A DNA stretch of 64,000 nt from Oscillospiraceae bacterium (GTDB lineage Bacteria > Bacillota > Clostridia > Oscillospirales > Ruminococcaceae). Below, one piece after another: positions 46,280 to 55,529 of this stretch. Below the pieces are notes generated by a model. That model did not search any database. It was not told where the DNA came from and worked only from the letters and a program-made list of their open reading frames with translations. The stretch spans positions 61,764 through 125,763 of the forward strand of contig JAFUNR010000036.1 in NCBI GenBank assembly GCA_017472965.1, read 5' to 3'. Position 1 is the stretch's first letter. Each line of letters starts with the position of its first letter. A program made the translations under genes and the position numbers.

Positions 46280-48343
46280 ATGGATCAGAAGTATGAAGCA
46301 CTGTTTACGCCATGGAAAATCGGCAATGTGGAAATCAAAAACCGCATTGTGCTGTGCCCCATGGGCGGCACCTCTCTGTTTGGCTGGATGGAGCATACCG
46401 GTAACCATTTCGATAAGGAAGCTGCAAAATTCTTCCTGGAAAAGGCCCGGAATAATGTGGGCCTGATCATTCCCGGCATCGCGCCCATCCGCAGCACCTT
46501 CATGGGCCAGTGGCTGTACCAGAATAAAAAGATGTTTGTTGAACTGAAAGAGTTCATGGATGAGATCCACAAATACGGCGCCAGGCTGTTTATTCAGATC
46601 ACCGCCGGTATGGGCCGCAGCTGGGCGATCCCCACGCCGCTGGTTATGCTGCACAATATGCCCGTGGTGCGCGATATCATCAAGCCTATCATCAATATCC
46701 CGTACCAGTCCGCCAGCCCCAGCGAATTGCCCAGCCGCTGGTCGGATAAGGTGACCACCCGCGCCCTGACTGTCAGCGAGATCGAGGAGATCGTGGATGC
46801 CTTTGCCAAAACCGCCGCTCTGTGCAAGGAGGCGGGCGTGGACGGTGTAGAGGTGCACGCGGTGCACGAGGGCTACCTGCTGGATCAGTTTACCATGGAA
46901 TACACCAACAAGCGTACCGATAAATACGGCGGCAGCTTTGAAAACCGCTACCGCTTTGCCACCGATATCGTCAGGGCCATCAAAGATGTCTGCGGGCAGG
47001 ATTATCCCGTTTCGCTGCGCTATTCCGTGCGGTCCTATGTCAAGGATTTCGGCGTCGGTGCCGTGCCCGGCGAGGAATTCACCGAGCTTGGCCGGGATAT
47101 GGAGGAAAGCTGCAAGGCGGCCAAATATCTGCAGGATGCCGGCTACGATATGCTCAATGCCGACAACGGTACTTACGATTCCTGGTACTGGGCGCATCCG
47201 CCTATGTATATGCCGCTCAACTGCAATCTGCGGGATGTGGCGTATATCAAAAAGTGTGTGGATATTCCGGTGGTCTGCGCCGGGCGCATGGAACCGGATG
47301 TGGGCGCAAAGGCTGTTGAAAAAGGCCTGATCGATGGTGTGGGTGTGGCACGCCAGTTCCTTGCGGATGCCGAATGGGTCACCAAACTTATCGAGGATCG
47401 GTTGGAGGATATCCGTCCCTGCATCTGCTGTCACAACGCCTGCTTCAATATGGCGCACTACAAGGGCGTGGCAAATGCGCAGTCCATCTACGATGCCAGT
47501 CACATTGCCCGCTGTGCATTGGATCCCCGTGTGATGCAGTCGGATAAATATAAGATTGTGCCTGCAGCGGCTCCAAAACAGATCGCTGTCATCGGCGGCG
47601 GTATCGGCGGCATGGAGGCTGCTCTCGTCTGCGCCAAGCGCGGCCACCGCGTCACCCTGTATGAAAAGAGTGATAAGCTGGGCGGCGTGTTCATCGCGGC
47701 GGCTGCACCTTCTTATAAAGAAAAGGATCGTGAACTGATCGCGTGGTATAACCGCGAGATTGCAAAATACCCCATTCAGATCCGTTTGAACACCGAGGTG
47801 CGCGATATCATCGGGCTGGGGGCGGATGAAGTCATCATTGCCACCGGTGCGGTTGCCAACAAACTGCCCGTGCCCGGCGCTGAAGAATTCGGTATCGAGG
47901 CAGTGGATTTCCTGCTGGGCAAAAAGCCCGTGGGGGAGAATGTGGTAATCGTGGGCGGCGGCCTGACCGGCTGCGAGATCGCCTACGAGCTGTATCTGCA
48001 GGGCAAGAATCCCACCATTGTCGAGATGAAAAACGATCTGATCGTGTCCGATAAGATCTGTCTCGCTAATACCAGCTTCCTTCGGGATTTCTTTGCCGCC
48101 AATAAGGTCCCCGTCCATCTGGAGAGCCGTACCACGGAGATCCGTGCCGATGGTGTCACCGTGCAGGATAAGAATGGTAATGTCACCGAGATCGCTGCCG
48201 ACAGTGTCATTCTGTCCGTGGGGTACAAGCCCGCACCCATCGCACCCAAGGGCCGTCATGTACATATTGTCGGCGATGCCTCCGAGGTGGGCAGCCTGCG
48301 CACGGTTATCTGGCAGGCATGGGATGTGGCCATGAAGCTGTGA
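46280..48343 (+). CDS. Old-Yellow-Enzyme/2,4-dienoyl-CoA-reductase-type flavoprotein
   Basis: 687 aa, the FadH/BaiCD/NADH-oxidase layout. Residues 5-360 form the FMN barrel (ends in GRMEPDVGAKAVEKGLIDGVGVARQFLAD). Next is the Fe-S cluster region CICCHNACF near 378-387 with a further Cys in HIARCALDP. The FAD/NAD part starts with IAVIGGGIGGMEAA near 435, with a second dinucleotide site VVIVGGGLTGCEIAYEL near 556. It reduces activated C=C bonds (enoates, dienoyl-CoAs, steroid or polyphenol intermediates) using NAD(P)H and electrons passed FAD-Fe/S-FMN. The flavin reductase-like gene follows after 98 bases. Confidence 0.9.
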   Translation: MDQKYEALFTPWKIGNVEIKNRIVLCPMGGTSLFGWMEHTGNHFDKEAAKFFLEKARNNVGLIIPGIAPIRSTFMGQWLYQNKKMFVELKEFMDEIHKYGARLFIQITAGMGRSWAIPTPLVMLHNMPVVRDIIKPIINIPYQSASPSELPSRWSDKVTTRALTVSEIEEIVDAFAKTAALCKEAGVDGVEVHAVHEGYLLDQFTMEYTNKRTDKYGGSFENRYRFATDIVRAIKDVCGQDYPVSLRYSVRSYVKDFGVGAVPGEEFTELGRDMEESCKAAKYLQDAGYDMLNADNGTYDSWYWAHPPMYMPLNCNLRDVAYIKKCVDIPVVCAGRMEPDVGAKAVEKGLIDGVGVARQFLADAEWVTKLIEDRLEDIRPCICCHNACFNMAHYKGVANAQSIYDASHIARCALDPRVMQSDKYKIVPAAAPKQIAVIGGGIGGMEAALVCAKRGHRVTLYEKSDKLGGVFIAAAAPSYKEKDRELIAWYNREIAKYPIQIRLNTEVRDIIGLGADEVIIATGAVANKLPVPGAEEFGIEAVDFLLGKKPVGENVVIVGGGLTGCEIAYELYLQGKNPTIVEMKNDLIVSDKICLANTSFLRDFFAANKVPVHLESRTTEIRADGVTVQDKNGNVTEIAADSVILSVGYKPAPIAPKGRHVHIVGDASEVGSLRTVIWQAWDVAMKL

Positions 48344-48441
48344 TGCTCCGCCGGCCTCACAGAAAGACCGTGCAATTTCAGTGATAACACTTTTGCTGCC
48401 TGTGCAGCGCTGCAAAAAAAGATGAAACAAGGAGAATGGTC

Positions 48442-49002
48442 ATGAGAAAGAATTTTGGAGCAAAGTGGTATCTGTACCCGCAGCCGGTGTTTATTGTTGC
48501 CGCATACGATGCAGCCGGCGTACCCTGTGCCATGAATGCCGCATGGGGCGGCATCAGCGAGGAGGACGAAGTCTCCCTGTGCCTTTCTGCGGACCATAAA
48601 ACTGTTAAAAATATTCTGGAGCGCGGTGCTTTCACTGTCAGTATGGCCACCGCCGAAACAGTGGTCGCCTGCGATTATGTGGGTGTTGTTTCCGGAAACG
48701 ATGTGCCGGATAAATTTGCCCGCGCCGGGTTCCATGCGCTGAAAAGCGATTTTGTGGAAGCTCCTGTCATTGAAGAGCTGCCCATGACGGTGGAATGCCG
48801 TCTGAAAAGCTACGATCCCGAAACAAGCCGCATGGTGGGCGAGATCGTCAATGTCAGTGCGGATGAAAGTGTGCTGGGCGAAAACGGTAAGGTCGATCCC
48901 GCAAAGCTGCGCCCCATTACCTATGACCCAATGAATCAGGCGTATCTTGTTCTGGGTGAAAAGGTGGGCAATGCTTTCCGTGACGGCCTTGCACTGAAGT
49001 AA
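48442..49002 (+). CDS. Flavin reductase-like FMN-binding protein
   Basis: 186 aa from ATG 48442, seven bases after AAGGAG. Flavin-reductase-like beta-barrel domain: YPQPVFIVAAYDAAGVPCAMNAAWGG near 10, VSLCLSADHKTVKNILERGAFTVSM near 45-70 and AGFHALKSDFVEAPVIEELPMTVECRL near 94. It binds FMN and may supply reduced flavin or act as a partner of the neighbouring flavoprotein. A hairpin follows at 49013-49043. Confidence 0.88.
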   Translation: MRKNFGAKWYLYPQPVFIVAAYDAAGVPCAMNAAWGGISEEDEVSLCLSADHKTVKNILERGAFTVSMATAETVVACDYVGVVSGNDVPDKFARAGFHALKSDFVEAPVIEELPMTVECRLKSYDPETSRMVGEIVNVSADESVLGENGKVDPAKLRPITYDPMNQAYLVLGEKVGNAFRDGLALK

Positions 49003-49012
49003 ATTGCAAAAC

Positions 49013-49044
49013 AGTCCCGCTTTCCAATGGGGAGAGCGGGACTG
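49013..49044. terminator. Terminator between convergent genes
   Basis: Stem AGTCCCGCT/AGCGGGACT followed by GTTTTTA on the plus strand. Confidence 0.8.
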
Positions 49045-49047
49045 TTT

Positions 49048-49926
49048 TTATTTGTTGGCAGGGGTCTGTCTGTGCCTGCGGATAAATTCGCTGGGACTCA
49101 TATCCTCTATTTGCCGGAAAAGATAGGAAAAGTAGCTGCTGGAGGAAAAATCCAGCGCAAAGGCTGTATCGGTGACGGATTCGCCGCGCCGCAAAAACTC
49201 CTTTGCTTTTTCGATCTTCAGCAGATTGATGTATTCCCGCGGGGTGATGCCGATCTCGCGGCGGAATTTCTGCTTGAAGCCGGAAAGCGAAAGTCCGGCC
49301 AGCGCCGCCAGCGCTTCCAGCTCCAGATCGGAGCAGATGTTCTCTTCGATGTAGGCAAGCACCCGCTGCATGGCGGGACTGCAGCTGCCGGTAGGGTCAG
49401 CGCTCCGGATCAGCTGCGCAATGAACTGCAGAAACCGGGCGTAGCCGCTCAGCTGCTGCGCCATATCCGGCGAGGCCAGCTCGTAAAAAGCGGACTGCAG
49501 CTCACTGTAAAGATTTTTTTGCGGGGAGACGATGGTGTTGCACATCCGGTGCAGCCGCTGGCGGAACAGCTGCTTCATCGCATCCGTTGCGCCAAGTCCT
49601 GCGGCAAATGCATCGATATCCAGCCGGAACCACAATGTTTCGTAGCGGCCGTAGGGGCTGTCGCCGCTGGAATGCAGCGTATCCGCCGCCACAACAAGTA
49701 CCTGATTGCCGCGGATGGTGTATTCTTCATCGTTGATATAATATTTTTGCGATCCGTTGGAAAGATACAGAAATTCAGCGGTCTTGTGAATGTGCGGGGG
49801 CAGCATCTGCCTGTGGCGGGTCTCAGTGTTGTGGCCGAACATCTCCAGACCCGGAATAGTAAGGATACGGTCGGTGATTATTTTAAAATTATCGCTCCAT
49901 GTGGCTTCATCAATGTTGTATTCCAT
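49048..49926 (-). CDS. AraC-family transcriptional regulator
   Basis: 292 aa from ATG 49926, with GGAG upstream. N-terminal cupin sensing domain about 40-150 (PPHIHKTAEFLYLSNGSQKYYINDEEYTIRGNQVLVV). C-terminal double HTH about 195-285 (LEALAALAGLSLSGFKQKFRREIGITPREYINLLKIEKAKEFL and ALDFSSSSYFSYLFRQIEDMSPSEFIRRHR). It is divergent from two UroD-family genes with a shared 122-base intergenic region, so it probably activates them. Confidence 0.92.
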   Translation of the reverse strand: MEYNIDEATWSDNFKIITDRILTIPGLEMFGHNTETRHRQMLPPHIHKTAEFLYLSNGSQKYYINDEEYTIRGNQVLVVAADTLHSSGDSPYGRYETLWFRLDIDAFAAGLGATDAMKQLFRQRLHRMCNTIVSPQKNLYSELQSAFYELASPDMAQQLSGYARFLQFIAQLIRSADPTGSCSPAMQRVLAYIEENICSDLELEALAALAGLSLSGFKQKFRREIGITPREYINLLKIEKAKEFLRRGESVTDTAFALDFSSSSYFSYLFRQIEDMSPSEFIRRHRQTPANK

Positions 49927-49975
49927 TTTTTCTCCGTAAATGAAAAAGATATCAAAATCGTACAGTGAATGGTTT

Positions 49976-50004
49976 TTGATGCAATACTTTTTTGAAACTA
50001 TTAT
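49976..50004 (+). promoter_or_regulatory. Promoter of the UroD-family gene pair
   Basis: TTGATG (49976-49981), 17-base spacer, TATTAT (49999-50004), in the AraC-controlled intergenic region. Confidence 0.65.
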
Positions 50005-50048
50005 TATGGTAACAGGATGCAAAGCATTTGTAAAGGAGGAGTTTGACG

Positions 50049-51071
50049 ATGACTTCAAAGGAACTGATGCTCAGTACGCTGGAATTCCGTAACACCGACG
50101 GCCGTGCGCCGCGCCAGCTGTGGCATCTGCCGTGGGCGCAGATGTATGAAAAAGAGGGATTTGACAAGATCTGCCGGGATTTTCACTGGGATATGCAGGG
50201 GGTGGAAACTGTTTATAAACAGGAGCCTGTCCTGCAGAAGGGCGATCCTTATAAACCGGGCGACAGCTACGATGCATGGGGCTGCCATTTTACAAACATC
50301 CATCCCGGCGTTCACGGCGAAGTGAAGCACCCGCTGGTCACCGATGACGACTGGGATGATATCTCCCGTGTGCATATCCCCGAGGAGTGGCTTTCCTTTG
50401 ATGTGGAGCAGGTGAATGCCGCCTGCGCCGGCAGCACCGATTTTATTGTGGGCGGCTGCTGCCCGCGGCCTTTTGAGCAGCTGCAGTTTATCCGCGGCAG
50501 CGAAAATCTGTATATGGATCTGATCGAGCAGCCCAAGGGCTTTCTGGAATTCGTGGAAAAAATGCACGATTTCTACTGCCGCCTGATGAAGAAATGGGCG
50601 CAGACCGATGTGGATGCGCTGAATTTCATGGATGACTGGGGCGCACAGCGCAGCCTGCTCATCTCTCCGAAGCTGTGGCGCGAATTCTTCAAGCCCATGT
50701 ACCGCGATTACATCGATATCGCCCATGCCGCCGGTAAAAAGATCGGTATGCATTCCGATGGCTACACGCTGGATATCATCCCCGACCTCATTGATATGGG
50801 GCTGGATTATTTCAATACCCAGATTTTCTGTATCGGTATCGACAAGCTGGCACAGTTCAAGGGAAAGATCACCTTCCACGGCGAGATCTGCCGCCAGAAT
50901 CTGTTGCCCAACGGCAGTGTGCAGGATATCCGCAACGCCGTCAAAGAGGTGTACGATACCCTGTGGGATAACGGCGGCTGCATCGCGCAGTGCGAATTCG
51001 GCCCCGGCTCCAGACCGGAAAATGTCTACGCCGTGTTCCAGACATGGGATGAGCTGACCGGCGGACGCTGA
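50049..51071 (+). CDS. UroD-family protein lacking the Cys of the zinc site
   Basis: 340 aa from ATG 50049, eight bases after AAAGGAGGA. A UroD-type barrel with FMDDWGAQRSLLISPKLWREFFKPMYRDYID near 195-225 and MHSDGYTLDIIPDLIDMGLDYFN near 235-258. At the position where MtaA-type methyltransferases have His-x-Cys, this protein has His-Ser-Asp; near the C-terminus it has NGGCIAQCEFGPGSRPENV. Metal coordination therefore differs, and it may act as a lyase or decarboxylase instead. It is followed by another UroD-like gene and is probably AraC-controlled. Confidence 0.75.
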   Translation: MTSKELMLSTLEFRNTDGRAPRQLWHLPWAQMYEKEGFDKICRDFHWDMQGVETVYKQEPVLQKGDPYKPGDSYDAWGCHFTNIHPGVHGEVKHPLVTDDDWDDISRVHIPEEWLSFDVEQVNAACAGSTDFIVGGCCPRPFEQLQFIRGSENLYMDLIEQPKGFLEFVEKMHDFYCRLMKKWAQTDVDALNFMDDWGAQRSLLISPKLWREFFKPMYRDYIDIAHAAGKKIGMHSDGYTLDIIPDLIDMGLDYFNTQIFCIGIDKLAQFKGKITFHGEICRQNLLPNGSVQDIRNAVKEVYDTLWDNGGCIAQCEFGPGSRPENVYAVFQTWDELTGGR

Positions 51072-51133
51072 AACGCAGAGCATTCGCCTGTAAAATGAAA
51101 GATAAAGCTGCATCAGCCGCAGCGAGGTGTGTT

Positions 51134-52249
51134 ATGAGCAGAAATTTTGCAAAACTGCACGAGGATATCTGTTTCGGCCGTGCCGGCGGCAGGGTGATCT
51201 GGCAGCCGCGCATCGATTGCTGGATCAGCGGCAAGCTGTTTGCTGATGGGGAGCTGCCGGGCAGGTACAGGGGAATGTCCAAGGTACAGCTGTACAAAGA
51301 GCTGGGCTGCTCTGCCCGTGTGTATGAGTACAACGCCTGTATACAGGCTGTTTACGATGACTGTATCCATCACCGCAGCGAGGATGACGGCACCACCGCC
51401 GTACAGTATATCGATACGCCGCTTGGCACCGTTTCCTGTATCGCAAAGCGCTCGGCCAATACATGGGCGAGCAGCATCGAAAAATGGTGGATCACAAGCG
51501 AAGAGGAACTTCGCATCTTCGCCTTCATCGAAAAACACACCCACTGGCGCTTTTCCATGGAAACCTTTGAAAAGGTAAAAACAGAATGGGGCGATCTGGG
51601 TGCGCCGTGTGTATTTCTGCCCCGCGTTTCGCTGCAGCGGCTGTACATCGATCTGATGGGCGTGGAGGAGACTGTCTATGCACTGATGGATTATCCCGAG
51701 GCGGTGGAGGAATATCTGGCGGCGCTGCACGAAAGCCAGATGGAGCTGGTGGATGTGATGTGCGCTTCGCCCATCAATATCATCAACTTCGGCGACAATG
51801 TGCATTCCGGGACCCTTTCTCCTGCGCTTTTTAAAAAATATGTGCTGCCGGAATATAGGGCTCGCTGCGAAAGGCTGCGCGCCGCCGGTAAATTTACCTA
51901 TGCCCACTTTGACGGCGATAATCGCGGCCTGCTGGAATACTATCAGCAGACCGGCATGGATGGTATCGAGGCTATCACGCCTCTGCCGCAGGGGGATGTC
52001 ACGCTGGAGGAAGCCCGCGAGGCGCTGGGCGATACCATGTATCTGGTGGACGGCATCCCCGCCGTTTATTTCGATGAAATTTTCCCCGAAGAGGTGCTGG
52101 TGGAATGCGTGCAAAAGATCCTGCAGCTGTTTGCACCCCGGCTGATCCTCGGCATCTCGGATGAGATCTCCTCCACCGGCGACATTGAGCGTATCCGGTT
52201 GGTTGGGCGTATCGTGGATGAATACAACGCAAAGCTGGATAAAATGTAA
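51134..52249 (+). CDS. UroD-family protein, third paralogue
   Basis: 371 aa from ATG 51134, after GCGAGG. UroD-type barrel: GDNVHSGTLSPALFKKYVLPEYRARCERL near 215-245 and THFDGD-like KFTYAHFDGDNRGLLEYYQQTGMDGIEA near 255-280. The MtaA His-x-Cys is again absent (His-Phe-Asp-Gly). It starts 62 bases after the previous gene and is probably co-expressed. Substrate unknown. Confidence 0.75.
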   Translation: MSRNFAKLHEDICFGRAGGRVIWQPRIDCWISGKLFADGELPGRYRGMSKVQLYKELGCSARVYEYNACIQAVYDDCIHHRSEDDGTTAVQYIDTPLGTVSCIAKRSANTWASSIEKWWITSEEELRIFAFIEKHTHWRFSMETFEKVKTEWGDLGAPCVFLPRVSLQRLYIDLMGVEETVYALMDYPEAVEEYLAALHESQMELVDVMCASPINIINFGDNVHSGTLSPALFKKYVLPEYRARCERLRAAGKFTYAHFDGDNRGLLEYYQQTGMDGIEAITPLPQGDVTLEEAREALGDTMYLVDGIPAVYFDEIFPEEVLVECVQKILQLFAPRLILGISDEISSTGDIERIRLVGRIVDEYNAKLDKM

Positions 52250-52360
52250 AAATTCTTTGTTCGGCGCGGCAAGACTTTCCTTTTGGCGAAAGATATGGTA
52301 TACTGATGCCAAAGAAGAAGGCTGCCTTGCGGCAGCATCGGAAAAGGAAGGATTCTGTTC

Positions 52361-52537
52361 ATGTATAAGGTGTTTTTTGTCCTTGCCGTCATTTTTACGC
52401 TGGGCTCGTTTATCGGATCGGGCTATATCGCTTCGCAGGGCGGCAATGTGCACCCGGGCTACTCCAGCATTCCGTATCTGCTGAGCATTCTGTGCCTGAT
52501 GGGTTACACCCTTACAAGACCCAAGAAAAAGCGCTGA
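52361..52537 (+). CDS. Small membrane protein, 58 aa
   Basis: Encodes 58 aa starting MYKVFFVLAVIFTLGSF, with a second helix near 38-50 (YLLSILCLMGYTL) and a basic end RPKKKR. AAAAGGAAGG precedes the ATG, and an extended -10 (TGGTATACT) lies upstream at about 52295-52303. A strong terminator follows at 52551. Function is unknown. Confidence 0.75.
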   Translation: MYKVFFVLAVIFTLGSFIGSGYIASQGGNVHPGYSSIPYLLSILCLMGYTLTRPKKKR

Positions 52538-52550
52538 GCAGATTCAAAAC

Positions 52551-52592
52551 AAAAAAGTGCAGTCATTCCGCAAAGGAGTGATTGCACTTTTT
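52551..52592. terminator. Terminator of the small membrane protein gene
   Basis: Long stem AAAAAGTGCA-TCATTCC/AGGAGTGA-TGCACTTTTT followed by CGTTTTTG. Confidence 0.85.
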
Positions 52593-52805
52593 CGTTTTTG
52601 CTGATAGAATGGTAAGAAGAATTGGCCGGGCCGTTTATTTGGAGTAAAAAAACGGATCATGTGCGGTGCAGGGGCGAGGTGAAGAGTACAGCTGTTTCCG
52701 GTGAAAAGGAAAGACCATATACGCTGAGACAAAGGATTTTAACGGGAAAAACCGTTTAATTTGCAAAAAAATACAGACAGAGAAAGAATGTAAAAGGGGA
52801 CCTCC

Positions 52806-54221
52806 ATGCAGGAAGAAATCAAAACACAAACGGTACAGACCGCGCCGGAGCTCGGTTCCCGCGCCGAGAAAAAAGAATTCTACAAACGAACCATAGCCAT
52901 TACAGCGCCCATCGCACTGCAGAATTTTATGGATGCCGCCGTCGGCTCGGCGGATGTGATCATGCTTTCCTTCGTCAGTCAGGCGGCGCTTGCTGCCTCT
53001 TCACTGGCGGGGCAGGTGATGTTCGTGCTGCAGATGCTGCTGTTCGGCGTGGCCTCTGGCGCATCGGTGCTTGCGGCACAGTACTGGGGCAAGGGCGACC
53101 GCCGGGCGGTGGAGCGTGTCATGGGCCTTTCGCTGCGTATCACCATACTGATCGGCGCAGTCTTTTCACTTGCGGCGCTGGTTGCGCCGCAGCTGATCAT
53201 GCGGATCTTTACCAATGATACCGCTCTGATCGGCGAGGGCATCAACTATCTGCGCTGGCTCAGTCCTGCCTATGTGTGCGGCGGGTTTGCCACCGTTTAC
53301 CTCAGTGTTATGCGCAGTGTGGAACGCGTTAAAATGAGCGCGGCGGTACACTGCAGCGCTGTCATCATGAATGTGGTGCTCAACGCCTGTTTCATCTTCG
53401 GCTGGGGCCCGTTCCCGGTGCTGGGCATTGCCGGCGTGGCACTGGCTACCTCCATCACCCGCGTAGTGGAGGTTTGCATCTGCCTTGTGGATAACAGTCT
53501 GTGCAAGGTCATCCGGCTGCGGCTGAAGGATCTTTTTGCCCGCGGCGGCCAGCTGATGAAGGATTTCGTCCGTTTTGCCGTGCCTGCAGCGGCCAATGAT
53601 ATCATCTGGGGTCTGGCGTTCAGTGTGTACTCCATCATTCTGGGGCATCTTTCCAGCGATATCGTCGCGGCGAACTCGGTGGCGGGCGTGGTGCGCAATC
53701 TGGGCACGGTGGTCTGCTTCGGTATGTCCTCCAGCGCCGCCATCATTCTGGGCAAGGCTATGGGCGACAACAAATTGAAAGAGGCAAAGGTCTGGGCCTC
53801 CCGCTTTGCATGGCTCAGCGTGCTGACGGCTTTGGCCGGCGGCGTGGTCATTCTGCTGTGCCGTCCGCTGGTGCTGCAGTTCATGCACCTGTATGTCACA
53901 GTCACCGAAGTGGTACGCAGCGAGCTTTCTCTGATGCTGCTCATCAATTCCTATTATATCCTTGGTCAGTCGGTCAATACCATGCTTATCTGCGGTATCT
54001 TCCGTGCCGGCGGCGATGTCAATTTCGGCCTGAAATGCGATATGATCGCCATGTGGGTCTATGCCGTCCCGGTGGGCCTGCTGTGCGCCTTTGTGTTCCG
54101 TTTGCCGGAGATGTGGGTCTATTTCATCTTGTGTCTGGATGAATTTGTCAAAATGCCTGTGGTCATCCGGCATTACAAACAGCGGGGGTGGATCAAAAAT
54201 ATCACCCGCGATGAGGTGTAA
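52806..54221 (+). CDS. MATE-family efflux transporter
   Basis: 471 aa, twelve membrane helices. The N-terminal half contains TIAITAPIALQNFMDAAVGSADVIMLSF and VASGASVLAAQYWGKGDRRAVERVM, typical MATE (MatE) motifs. The second half repeats the fold (FGMSSSAAIILGKAMGDNKLKEAK near 310). It exports drugs or metabolites driven by Na+ or H+. AAAAGGGGAC lies before the ATG. The 2-hydroxyacid dehydrogenase starts nine bases later, so the two are one operon. The 210 bases upstream contain only a small hairpin AACGG/CCGTT at 52740-52757. Confidence 0.92.
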   Translation: MQEEIKTQTVQTAPELGSRAEKKEFYKRTIAITAPIALQNFMDAAVGSADVIMLSFVSQAALAASSLAGQVMFVLQMLLFGVASGASVLAAQYWGKGDRRAVERVMGLSLRITILIGAVFSLAALVAPQLIMRIFTNDTALIGEGINYLRWLSPAYVCGGFATVYLSVMRSVERVKMSAAVHCSAVIMNVVLNACFIFGWGPFPVLGIAGVALATSITRVVEVCICLVDNSLCKVIRLRLKDLFARGGQLMKDFVRFAVPAAANDIIWGLAFSVYSIILGHLSSDIVAANSVAGVVRNLGTVVCFGMSSSAAIILGKAMGDNKLKEAKVWASRFAWLSVLTALAGGVVILLCRPLVLQFMHLYVTVTEVVRSELSLMLLINSYYILGQSVNTMLICGIFRAGGDVNFGLKCDMIAMWVYAVPVGLLCAFVFRLPEMWVYFILCLDEFVKMPVVIRHYKQRGWIKNITRDEV

Positions 54222-54230
54222 GGCGGAGAT

Positions 54231-55157
54231 ATGAAGATCTTTCTGTGCGAGTATATCCATCCCGAAGCCCGTGCCATGCTGGCGCAGCGTGCCGAGATCA
54301 TTGACGACTGGGCGCGCATCGGCGAAGCGGATGGTATTCTCAACCGCAATCTGAATATTGACCGTGCCCTGATCGGGCGTTGCCCGCGGCTGAAGGTCAT
54401 CGGCATCCACGGTACCGGCACGGACGGCGTAGATCTTGCCGCCGCCCGCGAGCAGGGGATCTGCGTGGTGAATACGCCGGGACAGAATGCCGGCGCAGTG
54501 GCCGAACTGATCGTGCTGCTCACACTGGAGCTCGCCCGCAAGGCGTATCTTGCCGACCGTGCCATCCATGCCGGGGCGCCGTACCCCACCGGTGCGGCGC
54601 AGCTGCGCGGCACGGAGCTTTGCGGAAAAACGCTTGGACTGATCGGCTGCGGTGATATCGCACTGCGTGCCGCAAAAATTTTCCGGCAGGGCTTCGGGAT
54701 GCGCATCATCGGCTGGTCGCGTTCGCTGACGGCGGAAAAAGCCGCTGCGCTGGGTGTAGAGCGCTGCGAAACCATTTGTGAGGTGTTTGCAAAGGCCGAT
54801 GTGGTGAATGTCGGTCTTGCACTGAACAGCGAGACCCGCGGGATCATCGGTGCACGGGAGCTTGCCGCCGCAAGACCCGGCTGCCTGCTCATCAACACCG
54901 CCCGCGGTGCGCTGATCGACGAACCGGCGCTGTATGCCGCGCTGAAAAACGGCCCGCTCGGTGCCGCGGCCTGTGATGTGCTGATGCACGAACCGCCCAC
55001 CGCAGAAGATCCGCTGACCGCACTACCCAATTTCCTTGCCACGCCCCACATCGGCGCCAACACAGAGGAAGCCCTGCGCCGTGTCGGCTGCATGACCGTG
55101 CAGCAAATGCTGGATGTGCTGGACGGAAAGGCTGCGCAGAACTGCTGCATTTATTAA
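54231..55157 (+). CDS. D-isomer-specific 2-hydroxyacid dehydrogenase
   Basis: 308 aa. NAD-binding motif LGLIGCGDIALRAAKIFRQGFGMRIIGWSR near 137-165 (G-x-G-x-x-x with R/D end). The catalytic Arg and Glu are in LINTARGALIDEPAL and CDVLMHEPPTAEDPLTA, and the catalytic His in TPHIGANTEEALRR. It reduces 2-keto acids (or oxidises D-2-hydroxyacids or 3-phosphoglycerate); specificity unknown. The preceding MATE exporter could export the product. Confidence 0.92.
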   Translation: MKIFLCEYIHPEARAMLAQRAEIIDDWARIGEADGILNRNLNIDRALIGRCPRLKVIGIHGTGTDGVDLAAAREQGICVVNTPGQNAGAVAELIVLLTLELARKAYLADRAIHAGAPYPTGAAQLRGTELCGKTLGLIGCGDIALRAAKIFRQGFGMRIIGWSRSLTAEKAAALGVERCETICEVFAKADVVNVGLALNSETRGIIGARELAAARPGCLLINTARGALIDEPALYAALKNGPLGAAACDVLMHEPPTAEDPLTALPNFLATPHIGANTEEALRRVGCMTVQQMLDVLDGKAAQNCCIY

Positions 55158-55165
55158 ATGAAAAA

Positions 55166-55203
55166 CAGGCGCTGTCCCGGGGTGACCCGCAGGGCAGCGC
55201 CTG
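55166..55203. terminator. Bidirectional terminator
   Basis: Stem CAGGCGCTG-CCC/GGG-CAGCGCCTG followed by TACTTTTT; it separates convergent genes. Confidence 0.8.
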
Positions 55204-55220
55204 TACTTTTTATAAATGAT

Positions 55221-55529
55221 TTATATCAGCACCAGCTCGAACAAAAATACAGTCACACAGCACAGTACCGAAACCGTGAAAAGGGATTTGCCCCACCACG
55301 CCAGCGCAATGGCCACCACCAGCGCCGCCAGCGCCGACCAGGTGCTCTGGGTCGCATCCAGAATGGCGGGGAAGGTCATCACCGCCAGTGTCACATAGGG
55401 TACATAATAAAGGAAAGAGCGCAGTACCCGGTTTTTGATGGGCTTGCGGATCAGGGTCAGCGGCAGCACACGGATCAGATAGGTCACACCGGCCATTGCC
55501 AGAATGTAAATATAAGGATTATTTTGCAT
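55221..55529 (-). CDS. azlD: Branched-chain amino-acid exporter subunit AzlD
   Basis: 102 aa, three to four helices, PF05437-type. It starts YIYILAMAGVTYLIRVLPLTLIRKP, the typical AzlD pattern. Its ATG overlaps the last 11 bases of azlC, so the two are translationally coupled and form a two-component exporter. Confidence 0.9.
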   Translation of the reverse strand: MQNNPYIYILAMAGVTYLIRVLPLTLIRKPIKNRVLRSFLYYVPYVTLAVMTFPAILDATQSTWSALAALVVAIALAWWGKSLFTVSVLCCVTVFLFELVLI

